Positions 7,777-15,160 of a stretch of DNA of 24,734 nucleotides are shown here, in pieces. The notes under the pieces are model-generated. The model did no database searches. It was not told the origin of the DNA and saw only the letters and a list, made by a program, of their open reading frames with translations. The position numbers were made by a program, and so were the translations under genes. The first letter of the stretch is position 1; each line of letters begins with the position of its first letter. Source of the DNA: ZLKRG44 sp964555705 (lineage in GTDB: Bacteria; Planctomycetota; Phycisphaerae; Phycisphaerales; SM1A02); contig CAZKTN010000030.1 of the NCBI GenBank assembly GCA_964555705.1, positions 1 to 24,734 on the forward strand, given 5' to 3'.

Positions 7777-9447
7777 ATGAGCAGCGCTGCACCCCTCTTC
7801 GTGTCGTTCCCGGGCGGTGACCGCGCGGTGGAGCGCTTCGACCCCACCGACGAGTCGCATCCGCTGACGATCGGGCGGCCGTCTACGTCGGGACCCGCAC
7901 CGTCCATCACGCTTCAGGATGCGTCGGTGTCGCGCCTGCACGTGGAGATCGCGGTGCGCGACGGCCGCTGGCACGCGCGCAGCCTCGGCAAGGCAGGCAC
8001 GATCCTCGACGGGCACTTCATGGTGCCAGAGCAGTGGAAGGAGATTGGCCACGGCGCCACCATGGGCGTGGCCACCTTCAGGATGCGGCTCGGCATCGGC
8101 TCCGAGAGCGTTCCGAACCTGCAGACCGTCGAGTTCGCGGATGCGCCGTCGTCAAGCAGGCCGGAGGCGATCGGTCGCCAGCGGCTCGAGTCCGCGCAGG
8201 TGCGTCTCTCGGCGCTGCTTGCGGCTGCTCGGCGCATCGGCACGTGCCGCGACGAGAAGGCCGTAGCCGAGGCCGTCGTGGACATCCTCTGCGAGTCTGG
8301 CGACTTCGACCGCGCAGTGCTCGTGCGGCACTCGCGCGAGAACGAACGCGACACATGGGCCCCGGTTGCGCTGTGGGGCAGCGACGAGCGCGTGCGAAAC
8401 CTGCCGCTCAGCCGCACCGTGCTGCAGGAGGCGCTGCACACCAAGGGCACAGTGAGGCTCGATGTGGAAGCAGGCGCGGGCAGCCTTGCGGGCGCGCAGA
8501 GCATCGTGGCATCCGGTGCGACGGCGATCGTGTGCGCGCCGCTGCCGCGCGGCGACACGCCAGGCGCATTCCTCTACGCCGATACGCGGGCGGGGGGAAG
8601 CATGGGCGAGTCGGCGATTCCGTTCGTGGACATGGTCGCGCAGCTTGCGGCGCTCGCCGAGGACCAGTTCGCGCGCCTCAAGCTCGAGGAGGAGATGGGC
8701 GTCGCGCGCAGCATCCAGCAGGGCTCGTTCCCGAGCGCGCTGCCGCAGGTGGCCGGCTACGAGATCGCCGCGCGCAGCACGCCTGCGGAGCACTGCGGCG
8801 GCGATGCCTTCGACTGCATCGGGCTCATGGGCACGGGCATCGCTGAGGATGGCGGCACCGCGGAGCGCGCGCTCCTGATGATCGGCGACGCGACGGGGCA
8901 CGGCGTGGGTCCCGCGCTCTCCTCGATGCAGGCGCGGGGCATGACGAGGCTTGGCGCGCGGCTTGGGCAGGCGCTCCTCGACATCGTGCGCGAGGTGAAC
9001 GCGCAGCTCTGCCAGGACCTTCCGCCAGGCCGATTCGTCACGGCGTGGTATGGGCTGCTCGATCCCGCATCGCACACGGTCGAGAGCTTCAGTGCAGGGC
9101 AGGGGCCGCTCTACATCTACCGCTATGCGGACGACCGGTTCGATGCCATCGAGACCGATTCGATGCCCTTCGGCCTGATGGCGGACGGCTTCATCATGGG
9201 TCCCGCGCAGCGCGTCGAGATGGGGCCGCGCGACATCCTCATCATCATCACCGACGGCTACTTCGAGGCGATGAACCCCGAGGGCGAGCAGTGGGGCGAT
9301 GCGGCGGTGCAGCAGGTGGTGCGATCGCTGCGCGACCGCCCATGCGCGGAGATCCTCGACGAGCTCGACCGCGGATCGCTCGCGTTCAGCAGGACGCCCG
9401 CGACGAACGACGATCGCACCGCGATCCTGGTGCGCCGGCTGGGGTAG
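7777..9447 (+). CDS. FHA-GAF-SpoIIE type (PP2C) serine phosphatase
   Basis: The product is a cytoplasmic 556-residue signalling protein with three parts. Residues 28-106 form an FHA domain (TIGRPS at 31-36, VSRLHVEI at 51-58), a phosphothreonine-peptide reader; the usual NG turn is changed (AGTILDG). About 140-290 is GAF-like (LLAAARRIG...VCAPLP...GAFLYADTR). A short helix linker leads into a SpoIIE/PP2C domain (about 305-556). Its metal-site motifs are GGDAFD (D343), GDATGHG (D371), ITDGYFEAM and NDDRTAI. All expected acidic residues are present, so phosphatase activity is likely. It would remove phosphate from Ser/Thr of a partner such as an anti-sigma antagonist; none is seen nearby. It follows fabI by 10 bases. 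Its stop lies 3 bases from the converging ATPase gene. Confidence 0.92.
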   Translation: MSSAAPLFVSFPGGDRAVERFDPTDESHPLTIGRPSTSGPAPSITLQDASVSRLHVEIAVRDGRWHARSLGKAGTILDGHFMVPEQWKEIGHGATMGVATFRMRLGIGSESVPNLQTVEFADAPSSSRPEAIGRQRLESAQVRLSALLAAARRIGTCRDEKAVAEAVVDILCESGDFDRAVLVRHSRENERDTWAPVALWGSDERVRNLPLSRTVLQEALHTKGTVRLDVEAGAGSLAGAQSIVASGATAIVCAPLPRGDTPGAFLYADTRAGGSMGESAIPFVDMVAQLAALAEDQFARLKLEEEMGVARSIQQGSFPSALPQVAGYEIAARSTPAEHCGGDAFDCIGLMGTGIAEDGGTAERALLMIGDATGHGVGPALSSMQARGMTRLGARLGQALLDIVREVNAQLCQDLPPGRFVTAWYGLLDPASHTVESFSAGQGPLYIYRYADDRFDAIETDSMPFGLMADGFIMGPAQRVEMGPRDILIIITDGYFEAMNPEGEQWGDAAVQQVVRSLRDRPCAEILDELDRGSLAFSRTPATNDDRTAILVRRLG

Positions 9448-9450
9448 CGG

Positions 9451-10626
9451 CTACTCGCCCGGCAGCTCCGGCACGCCCGCCTCGAACGATTCGGGAGTGA
9501 TCATGACTGCCTCCGCGGCGTGCGGATGCGCGGCGTGAAACTCATCGAGCGCACTGAGGTGCCGCTCGCTTGGGCCGGTCCACGAGACCTGCACGGGTAC
9601 GGCCTTGCCATCGTGCTCGACGACAAAGTCCACCTCTCCGTGACCGCGCCAGTAGTGCACTGTGCGGAAGCGTCGGCGGAGCAGCAGGAAGGCAGCGCAC
9701 TCGAACTGCTTGCCGCGGTCGGCGCCCGATGCCGTCACCACGGCGCGTCGGAGGCCGGGATCCACGGGATAGAACTTCCGGTTGCGGCCGAGCTGGCGCC
9801 GGGCGGAGTAGGCGAAGTAGCTGGCGCCGATCGCCAGGTATGAGCTCTCGGCGGCATCCAGATACGCACCCGCCGTGTCTGGCGCGAGGCCAAGTGCGGC
9901 TGCGAGGCGCCGCGTGCTCGTCTCGGATCCCGCGGACTCGTAGATCATCTGGACCAGCTTGCGCAGCGGAAGTGCCGAGCGCGCCGCCACGCGTTCGCGC
10001 ATGTCGCGCTCGATGATGTCGGAGAAGTAGCCACGCAGCATCATGTCGCGGTCGGGGCTGAATGCGGCCGCTGGGAATCCCCCCGCGTCGAGGTAGTCGG
10101 CAAGCGTGGCGCCCGGTCGTGCCAGCCTGAACTCGGCGAAGCTGAAAGGGAAGAGCTCCACCACATGATGACGGCCGGTGAGCGTGGACCCAAGCTCACC
10201 TGAGAGCAGGTGCGCATTTGATCCGGTCACCACGAATCGGCGGTTCCTTGGCCGGTCGAGCTGTAGCCGCAGCCAGCGCTGCCATCCCTCCACCCACTGG
10301 ATCTCATCAAGGAAGTAGGTCGTGCCGTTGCCGCGATCCGCCTCGAACGCAGCCGCGACGAGGTCGAGGGTGCGGTAGTCAAGCGCTGTAGAGAGTCTGG
10401 GATCCTCGAAGTTGAGGTAGAGGCACTTGGAGCGGTCGAGTGCATAGTGCGCCATCAGCTGCTGCATGAGTGTGGACTTGCCGCCACGCCGCACACCTTG
10501 GATGACGAGAGCGATGTCGGGGCGCAGCTCCGAAGGGAGCCGCACCTCGCGAGGCACCGATGCAGGCGGGGCGGCATCCCAGAAGCTCCAGTCGCGAGCG
10601 ATGGCCAGAAGCTGCGTGGGCTCCAT
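9451..10626 (-). CDS. AAA-type ATPase with DUF4143 C-terminal domain
   Basis: The 391-residue product belongs to the AAA_14/DUF4143 family of P-loop ATPases, whose cellular role is poorly defined. Walker A is GVRRGGKST (44-52, K50) and Walker B is TTYFLDEIQ (D107, E108). A sensor-like VVTGSNAHLLSGEL follows. The C-terminal part (FSDIIERDMRER onward) is DUF4143, ending in a nuclease-fold-like segment (GEVDFVVEHDGKAVPVQVSW). The usual lysine of a PD-(D/E)XK site is replaced by Ser, so nuclease activity is doubtful. The frame extends to a GTG at 10647, but that codon lies inside a perfect palindrome. ATG 10626 sits directly at the palindrome edge and is the better start. Tandem palindromes upstream suggest tight, perhaps self-directed, regulation. 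The gene may be an accessory or mobile cargo gene, as such ATPases often are; this is inference. Confidence 0.85.
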   Translation of the reverse strand: MEPTQLLAIARDWSFWDAAPPASVPREVRLPSELRPDIALVIQGVRRGGKSTLMQQLMAHYALDRSKCLYLNFEDPRLSTALDYRTLDLVAAAFEADRGNGTTYFLDEIQWVEGWQRWLRLQLDRPRNRRFVVTGSNAHLLSGELGSTLTGRHHVVELFPFSFAEFRLARPGATLADYLDAGGFPAAAFSPDRDMMLRGYFSDIIERDMRERVAARSALPLRKLVQMIYESAGSETSTRRLAAALGLAPDTAGAYLDAAESSYLAIGASYFAYSARRQLGRNRKFYPVDPGLRRAVVTASGADRGKQFECAAFLLLRRRFRTVHYWRGHGEVDFVVEHDGKAVPVQVSWTGPSERHLSALDEFHAAHPHAAEAVMITPESFEAGVPELPGE

Positions 10627-10648
10627 AGTGACTAGTCTACTAGTCACT
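10627..10648 (-). promoter_or_regulatory. Perfect palindrome (operator candidate 1) of the DUF4143 ATPase gene
   Basis: Two 10-base arms, AGTGACTAGT and ACTAGTCACT, are exact reverse complements separated by 2 bases (CT). The element touches the ATG of the ATPase gene at 10626. Read on the minus strand, a TAGACT box lies 7 bases before the ATG, so a protein bound here would cover both a possible -10 and the start codon. Confidence 0.75.
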
Positions 10649-10654
10649 TCTAAA

Positions 10655-10676
10655 AGTGACGAGTCAACTAGTCAGT
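10655..10676 (-). promoter_or_regulatory. Imperfect palindrome (operator candidate 2)
   Basis: Arms AGTGACGAGT and ACTAGTCAGT pair at 8 of 10 positions around a 2-base spacer (CA). This is a second copy of the 10627-10648 element, with the centres 28 bases apart, so the two also form a 28-base direct repeat. The spacing (about 2.7 helical turns) fits binding of two dimers on roughly opposite or offset faces. Confidence 0.65.
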
Positions 10677-10697
10677 TTCGCCGAACGTCCGAGAAAA

Positions 10698-13600
10698 TCA
10701 TGGATTGGTGGCTTCGGATGGCTCCGAGTATGCCGCCAAAGCCGCCGCCATGTCCGCACGCAGCTTCTCGCGCTGCCCCTTGCGGGCAGGGTCGGTCGGC
10801 ACGGGCTGCGCATCAAGCACGGCGATCGCCTCGCGCTGGGTGGCGACTGCGGCATCGCGCTCGCCACGCTCCCAGTGCACCCGCGCAAGCGTGTCCATGT
10901 AGGAAGGATTTGCGCGCCGCGTGTGTCGTACGGCGCGAGTGGCGCACTCGAGCAAGAGGTCAAGGTCGCGGCGACGGTCATCGGTCGCGAGGGCGGTGGT
11001 GCCGTTCCATGCGAGGGAATTCAGCGCTAGCGGATCGACACCTTCGATGCCCCATACGCGTGCAGCCTCGATCGCCTCGGCATACTGCTTGCGGTCGAGC
11101 GCCCGGCGAAGCAGCCTGTTGCGTGCCGCGCCAGACAGTTCCTGTGACTCAGGCGACCCCCTCACGACAGCGCCTGAGTACGCGGGCCTGTCCTTCGGGG
11201 GCACGCCGTCCCAGAGACGTGCGTTTCCGTTTCCGTCACCGGTGAACAGGCGCGTCCCGTCAGGGGAGAAGGCCACGGCAGTGACCGCCTCCTCATGCGC
11301 GGGCAGGACCACAAGCTGTGTGCCGGACTCGACGTCCCACACGCGGGCAATCTTGTCGAAGCATGCGGTGGCGACACGCCGGCCCGAGGGGTGCATGGCC
11401 ACCGACGGCACGATGCCGCCGTGCCCGGCGAGGTTCGCGACCTGACGCGCGTCTGCCGTGCGCCAGATGCGGGCAGTTCCGTCGCGCGATGCGGTGACGA
11501 CGCGCGAGCCATCCGGCGTGAAGGCGAAGGACATGATCGGCTTGGTGTGCCCCTCGAGGCGCCCGATCAGGCGTCCATCGGAAGCGCTCCAGAGCGCCGC
11601 CGTGCCATCGGCGTGCGACGTCAGCACCACTGTGGCGTCGGGCGAGAATGCGGCGCTCGAGACCTGCGTGCCGCCAGCCGAGAGCGCGTGAAGCAGCGCA
11701 CCCGTCGGCACGTCCCAGATGCGCGCCGTCTGGTCCTGCGACGCAGTCAGCACGCGCGACCCGTCCCCGCTGAACACGATGGAACTGATGCGGTTCGCGT
11801 GCCCATCAAGCGTGCGCAGCAGCTCGAAGGATGATGCGCTCCAGATGTGCGCGGTGCCATCCTTGCCCGCGGTCGCAATCCGCGCACCGTCGGGACTGAA
11901 TCGGGCCGTGCGGGCACCAAGGTCATCAGGACCGATGCGGCCGACCTCCTGGCCGGTTCGCGCATCCCACACGCGCGTGGTGCCATCCGCCGATGCAGTC
12001 ACAGCGCGAGCCCCGTCCGAGCTGAGATCTCCCCCAATCAAACGCCCGGTATGCCCGTGCAGTTCTGCCAGCACGGCACCGGTGCGCGCATCATGCACTC
12101 GTGGCAGCGCGTCAGCAGCGATGATCAGTACCCGCTCGCCGCGGGCATCCGGCAGCACTGACACGATCACGCTGCGGGAGCCGCTTGCATCCTCAAGTGC
12201 AGGCGAGGTCGCAGGATCCCACACTCGGGCGGATCCATCCTGGGAGCCAGAGAGGATGCGCGAGCCATCTGCGCTGAATGCGCTTGAGAACACGATGCCC
12301 GTATGGCCCGCGAGCTCCGCGAGCGGTACGCCCGTGGCGGTGTCCCACACGCGCACAGTCCCGTCGGTGCCTCCTGTGACCGCACGGCGCCCGTCGGGGC
12401 TGAAGTCGCAGGAGATGACCGCGCCATCATGGCCTTCAAGCACGCTGACGCACGTGCCTGTCCGAGGATCCCAGATTCGGGCGGTCCCGTCGGCGCTTGC
12501 GCTGAGTGCACGCGTGCCTCCATCGCTCCATCGGACCGAGTACACCGCGCCGGAGTGCCCGCGCATCACCGGACCTGCAGTGCCCGTGGCGACGTTCCAC
12601 GCACGCACGGAGCCATCGGCGCCGCCGGACAGCAGCGTGGAACCATCGCCCGAGAAGCGGAGCGCAAGCACAGGGCCCTCGTGACCCGCGAGCGTCGCGC
12701 GCGGGGCACCCGTGGCGCATTCGAACAGGCGCACCGCGCCGTCACGACATCCTGTGACGCACACCATCCCACTGGGATCCACAGCGACCGCATCGACTGG
12801 CTGCGCATGGCCGGCGAGCGCAACGATGCGCTTTCCCGTGGCGCCGTCCCAGAGCGCAGCGGTGCCGTCCTCGGACCCCGTCACCGTGCGGGTCCCGTCA
12901 GCCGACACAGCCACCGCAGTCACAGCGCCAACGTGCCCCTCGAGGCGTGCAGCCTCTCGGCCTGAGCTCACGTCCCACACGCGCGCGGTCGAGTCAGCCG
13001 ATCCGGTCACGGCAGTCTTGCCATCAGGAGTGGTGGCCAGCGCAAGGACTGGGCCTGCATGGCCCGCGAGCACGTGAAGGGGCACTGCGCGCGCGATGTC
13101 CCACACGCGTACGGTCCCGTCGTAAGACGCGGTGATGGCTCGCGAGTCCGGCAGGAATCGGGCAGCCAGCACCTCGCCCGCATGCCCGCGCATCGAGGCG
13201 AGCGATGCATCCGCATTCGCGGACAGCCACCCCCACTCCCAGTCGCGGCGCGCCGGCACGCAGTCGGCAAGGCGCTCCTGGAGCCGATCGGTCTTTCGCG
13301 CCTCGCGCCAGGAGTCGGCCATCTGCACGTTGGCGATGTAGGCCGCGGCCTCAACACGGCGGCGTGCCTCCTCTGCGGCGAGCTTCTCGCGCACTGCCAC
13401 GCGCCATTGCCAGGTGGCAAGGCCAAGACCGGTCACAAGCGCGAGCAGCACCGCAGCGGCTCCGGAGACGAGCGCACGGTTTCGCCGCACGTACTTTCGG
13501 ATGCGGTACGCCGCGGACTCGGGCGCCGCGACAAGCGGCCGGCCACCGAGGTAGTTGCGCACATCCTCGGCGAGGGCGATCGCGGACTGGTATCGCTCCT

Positions 13601-14543
13601 CAGGCTCCTTGCGCATCGCCTTGAGCGGGATCCACTCGAGCTCGCGCTTGAGGTCGCGCGCGAGCGCGGCCATGGCAAGCCCGCGGGCCACCTCGATGCG
13701 CGATGCGCGGTCGCGATCGCGTGTGGCGATCGTGGTCAGGCGCGCGCTTGGCGGCGGGGGATCGTCTTCTCTGATCGTCCGCTGCATCTCGCGGTAGGTC
13801 TTGCTGCGCAGCTCCGTGGGCTCGAAGGGGAGGGTGCCGGTGAGCAGCTCGTAGAGGATGACGCCAAGCGAGTAGACGTCGGTGCGCGTATCGATGCGCT
13901 GCGCATCGCCTTCGGCCTGCTCCGGACTCATGTACTCGGGCGTGCCGATCATGACGCCCGCCTCCGTCACCTGCTCCTGGCCCGGACCCTGCTGGGTCAG
14001 GGCCTTGGCGATGCCGAAGTCGATGACCTTTGCAGAAGGTCCCTCGCCCTCGATATCGGCGACGAGCACGTTGGCCGGCTTGAGGTCGCGGTGGATGAGC
14101 CCCTTGGTGTGCGCGTGCTGGATCGCGTCGCACACCTGCAGGAACAGTTCGAGGCGCGCGCGCAGCGGAAGCCCCTTCGAGTCGCAGAACTCGGAGATCG
14201 GCATGCCCTGCACGAACTCCATCGCGAAGTAGGGGCGGCCTGACTGCGACAGCCCGCCGTCGAGCACCTTCGCCACATGCGGGTGGTTCATGAGCGCGAG
14301 GGCTTGGCGCTCCTGCTCAAAGCGCGCGACGACCGCGCGCGAGTCCATCCCCGGCTTGATGATCTTCAGTGCAACGTTCTGCACGTAAGGCAGCTTGCGC
14401 TCGGCAAGCCACACCGACCCGAAGCCGCCCTCGCCGAGCATCTTCACGAGCGTGTAGGGGCCGATGACCTCGCCAGGGGTCTCGCCCGTGCCTGATGCGC
14501 GCGGGCCCGAGTCCGGGCCCACGATCGTGTCATCCGATCCCAT
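10698..14543 (-). CDS. Serine/threonine kinase with about 16 WD40 repeats
   Basis: The product is a 1281-residue membrane-anchored kinase. The kinase domain spans about residues 29-310: GEGGFGSVW (37-45), VALK lysine K60, HRDLKPAN (catalytic D153), DFG 175-177 and TPEYMSPEQ. All key residues are present. A membrane segment lies at about 358-378, after RKYVRRNR. About residues 451-1117 hold some 16 WD40 units (GH...FSPDG...DGTARVWD); unit 9 (VLIIAADALPRVHD) is degenerate and units 11 and 13 lack the GH pair. The last 164 residues look TPR-like (YMDTLARVHWERGERDAAVATQ). The repeat region would lie outside the cytoplasm, probably as two propellers binding a ligand or partner. The frame is open to a TTG at 14609, inside the pilin terminator, so I chose ATG 14543. 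A TATCCT box lies 7 bases before it and no Shine-Dalgarno site is seen. Confidence 0.92.
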   Translation of the reverse strand: MGSDDTIVGPDSGPRASGTGETPGEVIGPYTLVKMLGEGGFGSVWLAERKLPYVQNVALKIIKPGMDSRAVVARFEQERQALALMNHPHVAKVLDGGLSQSGRPYFAMEFVQGMPISEFCDSKGLPLRARLELFLQVCDAIQHAHTKGLIHRDLKPANVLVADIEGEGPSAKVIDFGIAKALTQQGPGQEQVTEAGVMIGTPEYMSPEQAEGDAQRIDTRTDVYSLGVILYELLTGTLPFEPTELRSKTYREMQRTIREDDPPPPSARLTTIATRDRDRASRIEVARGLAMAALARDLKRELEWIPLKAMRKEPEERYQSAIALAEDVRNYLGGRPLVAAPESAAYRIRKYVRRNRALVSGAAAVLLALVTGLGLATWQWRVAVREKLAAEEARRRVEAAAYIANVQMADSWREARKTDRLQERLADCVPARRDWEWGWLSANADASLASMRGHAGEVLAARFLPDSRAITASYDGTVRVWDIARAVPLHVLAGHAGPVLALATTPDGKTAVTGSADSTARVWDVSSGREAARLEGHVGAVTAVAVSADGTRTVTGSEDGTAALWDGATGKRIVALAGHAQPVDAVAVDPSGMVCVTGCRDGAVRLFECATGAPRATLAGHEGPVLALRFSGDGSTLLSGGADGSVRAWNVATGTAGPVMRGHSGAVYSVRWSDGGTRALSASADGTARIWDPRTGTCVSVLEGHDGAVISCDFSPDGRRAVTGGTDGTVRVWDTATGVPLAELAGHTGIVFSSAFSADGSRILSGSQDGSARVWDPATSPALEDASGSRSVIVSVLPDARGERVLIIAADALPRVHDARTGAVLAELHGHTGRLIGGDLSSDGARAVTASADGTTRVWDARTGQEVGRIGPDDLGARTARFSPDGARIATAGKDGTAHIWSASSFELLRTLDGHANRISSIVFSGDGSRVLTASQDQTARIWDVPTGALLHALSAGGTQVSSAAFSPDATVVLTSHADGTAALWSASDGRLIGRLEGHTKPIMSFAFTPDGSRVVTASRDGTARIWRTADARQVANLAGHGGIVPSVAMHPSGRRVATACFDKIARVWDVESGTQLVVLPAHEEAVTAVAFSPDGTRLFTGDGNGNARLWDGVPPKDRPAYSGAVVRGSPESQELSGAARNRLLRRALDRKQYAEAIEAARVWGIEGVDPLALNSLAWNGTTALATDDRRRDLDLLLECATRAVRHTRRANPSYMDTLARVHWERGERDAAVATQREAIAVLDAQPVPTDPARKGQREKLRADMAAALAAYSEPSEATNP

Positions 14544-14586
14544 CGCTGTGAGGATAGGAGAGGTCTTTGCGCGCAACGGATCCGGC

Positions 14587-14623
14587 AAAAAGCAGCGCGG
14601 CCCCGCCAAAGGCAGGGCCGCGC
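14587..14623 (-). terminator. Rho-independent terminator of the pilin gene
   Basis: On the minus strand, a 9-bp stem (GCGCGGCCC with GGGCCGCGC, 14595-14623) is extended inside by a mismatch and a GCC/GGC pair around an AAA/TTT loop. It is followed by a TTTTT tract (14587-14591). It begins 25 bases after the pilin stop and lies before the WD40 kinase gene, so it separates the two transcripts. Confidence 0.85.
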
Positions 14624-14648
14624 CAACGGTCAGGTAATCCGTTCCGCG

Positions 14649-15007
14649 TCAGCCCGCACCCGTGCCGGCGCCGACGCCGGTGTCGGTCACGTCGAGCGCG
14701 TCGATGATCTCGTCCTGCTTCTNNNNNNNNNNNNNNNNNNNNNNNNNNNNNNNNNNNNNNNNNNNNNNNNNNNNNNNNNNNNNNNNNNNNNNNNNNNNNN
14801 NNNNNNNNNNNNNNNNNNNNNNGCGCCGACGCCGGTGTCGGTCACGTCGAGCGCGTCGATGATCTCGTCCTGCTTCTCGCCGATCTTGGTCTTCAGGTTG
14901 TTGAAGCCAGTGATAGCGCCGCCGGCCACGACGACGCCAGTGATCGCGACCTCGGTGGTCTCCGCGCCGCGCTCGTCAGCGATGAAATTCATGATCCAGT
15001 TCTTCAT
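14649..15007 (-). CDS. flp: Flp-type (type IVb) pilin, interrupted by an assembly gap
   Basis: This is the major pilin subunit of the Tad pilus. The readable N-terminus is MKNWIMNFIADERGAETTEV, then AITGVVVAGGAITGFNNLKT. A short basic leader ends at G14. Cleavage there by the prepilin peptidase leaves Glu at +5 (E19), followed by a hydrophobic helix; the common Glu-Tyr pair is Glu-Val here. The gene contains 100 Ns (14723-14822) flanked by identical 55-base copies. Merging the copies keeps the frame and gives a 67-residue protein ending TGVGAGTGAG with a TGA at 14651-14649, the normal Flp length. The ATG at 15007 has a Shine-Dalgarno-like GAAGG 5 bases upstream. A promoter at 15101-15129 and a terminator at 14587-14623 bracket it as its own unit. 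Confidence 0.88.
14668..14722. repeat. Left copy of 55-base gap-flanking repeat (assembly overlap)
   Basis: These 55 bases are identical to 14823-14877 on the other side of the N run. They encode the pilin C-terminal region. They are best explained as two contigs sharing one k-mer of length 55, not as a biological repeat. Confidence 0.85.
14723..14822. other. Scaffold gap of exactly 100 N
   Basis: The 100 Ns are a default-size scaffold gap. Since both flanks carry the same 55 bases, the true gap size is probably negative (an overlap), and no sequence may be missing. Confidence 0.9.
14823..14877. repeat. Right copy of 55-base gap-flanking repeat (assembly overlap)
   Basis: This is an exact copy of 14668-14722. 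It lies inside the readable part of the pilin gene. Confidence 0.85.
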
Positions 15008-15100
15008 GGTGCCTTCTCGATTTCAGAATGTCCCCACGAGGGGGCAGAGGGGAATGTGCTGCGGCCAGAACGCTCTGGTCGCACGAGTACTACGGTCGAC

Positions 15101-15129
15101 AATATACCCCATCAGCACACGTTCTACAA
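15101..15129 (-). promoter_or_regulatory. Sigma-70-like promoter of the pilin gene
   Basis: On the minus strand, TTGTAG (15129-15124) and TATATT (15106-15101) are separated by exactly 17 bases. The -10 lies about 95 bases before the pilin ATG, giving a leader of roughly 90 bases. It sits just after the stop of the TadD-like gene, so the pilin can be expressed separately from the assembly genes. Confidence 0.6.
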
Positions 15130-15160
15130 ACGAAACTGGCGAGTTCCAGAACCGCGGAAC

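Noticed and set aside
9445..9453. A bidirectional terminator between the converging phosphatase and ATPase genes
   Set aside because: Only 3 bases separate the stop codons and no stem with a T-tract is visible nearby.
13059..14243. A 394-codon plus-strand open frame opposite the WD40 kinase
   Set aside because: It is antisense to the kinase domain with intact catalytic motifs. Its composition (Arg, His, Leu) is that of a shadow frame.
14649..15007. Reading the pilin as a pseudogene or frameshift
   Set aside because: The break is due only to the N run; merging the identical 55-base flanks restores the frame and a normal-length pilin.
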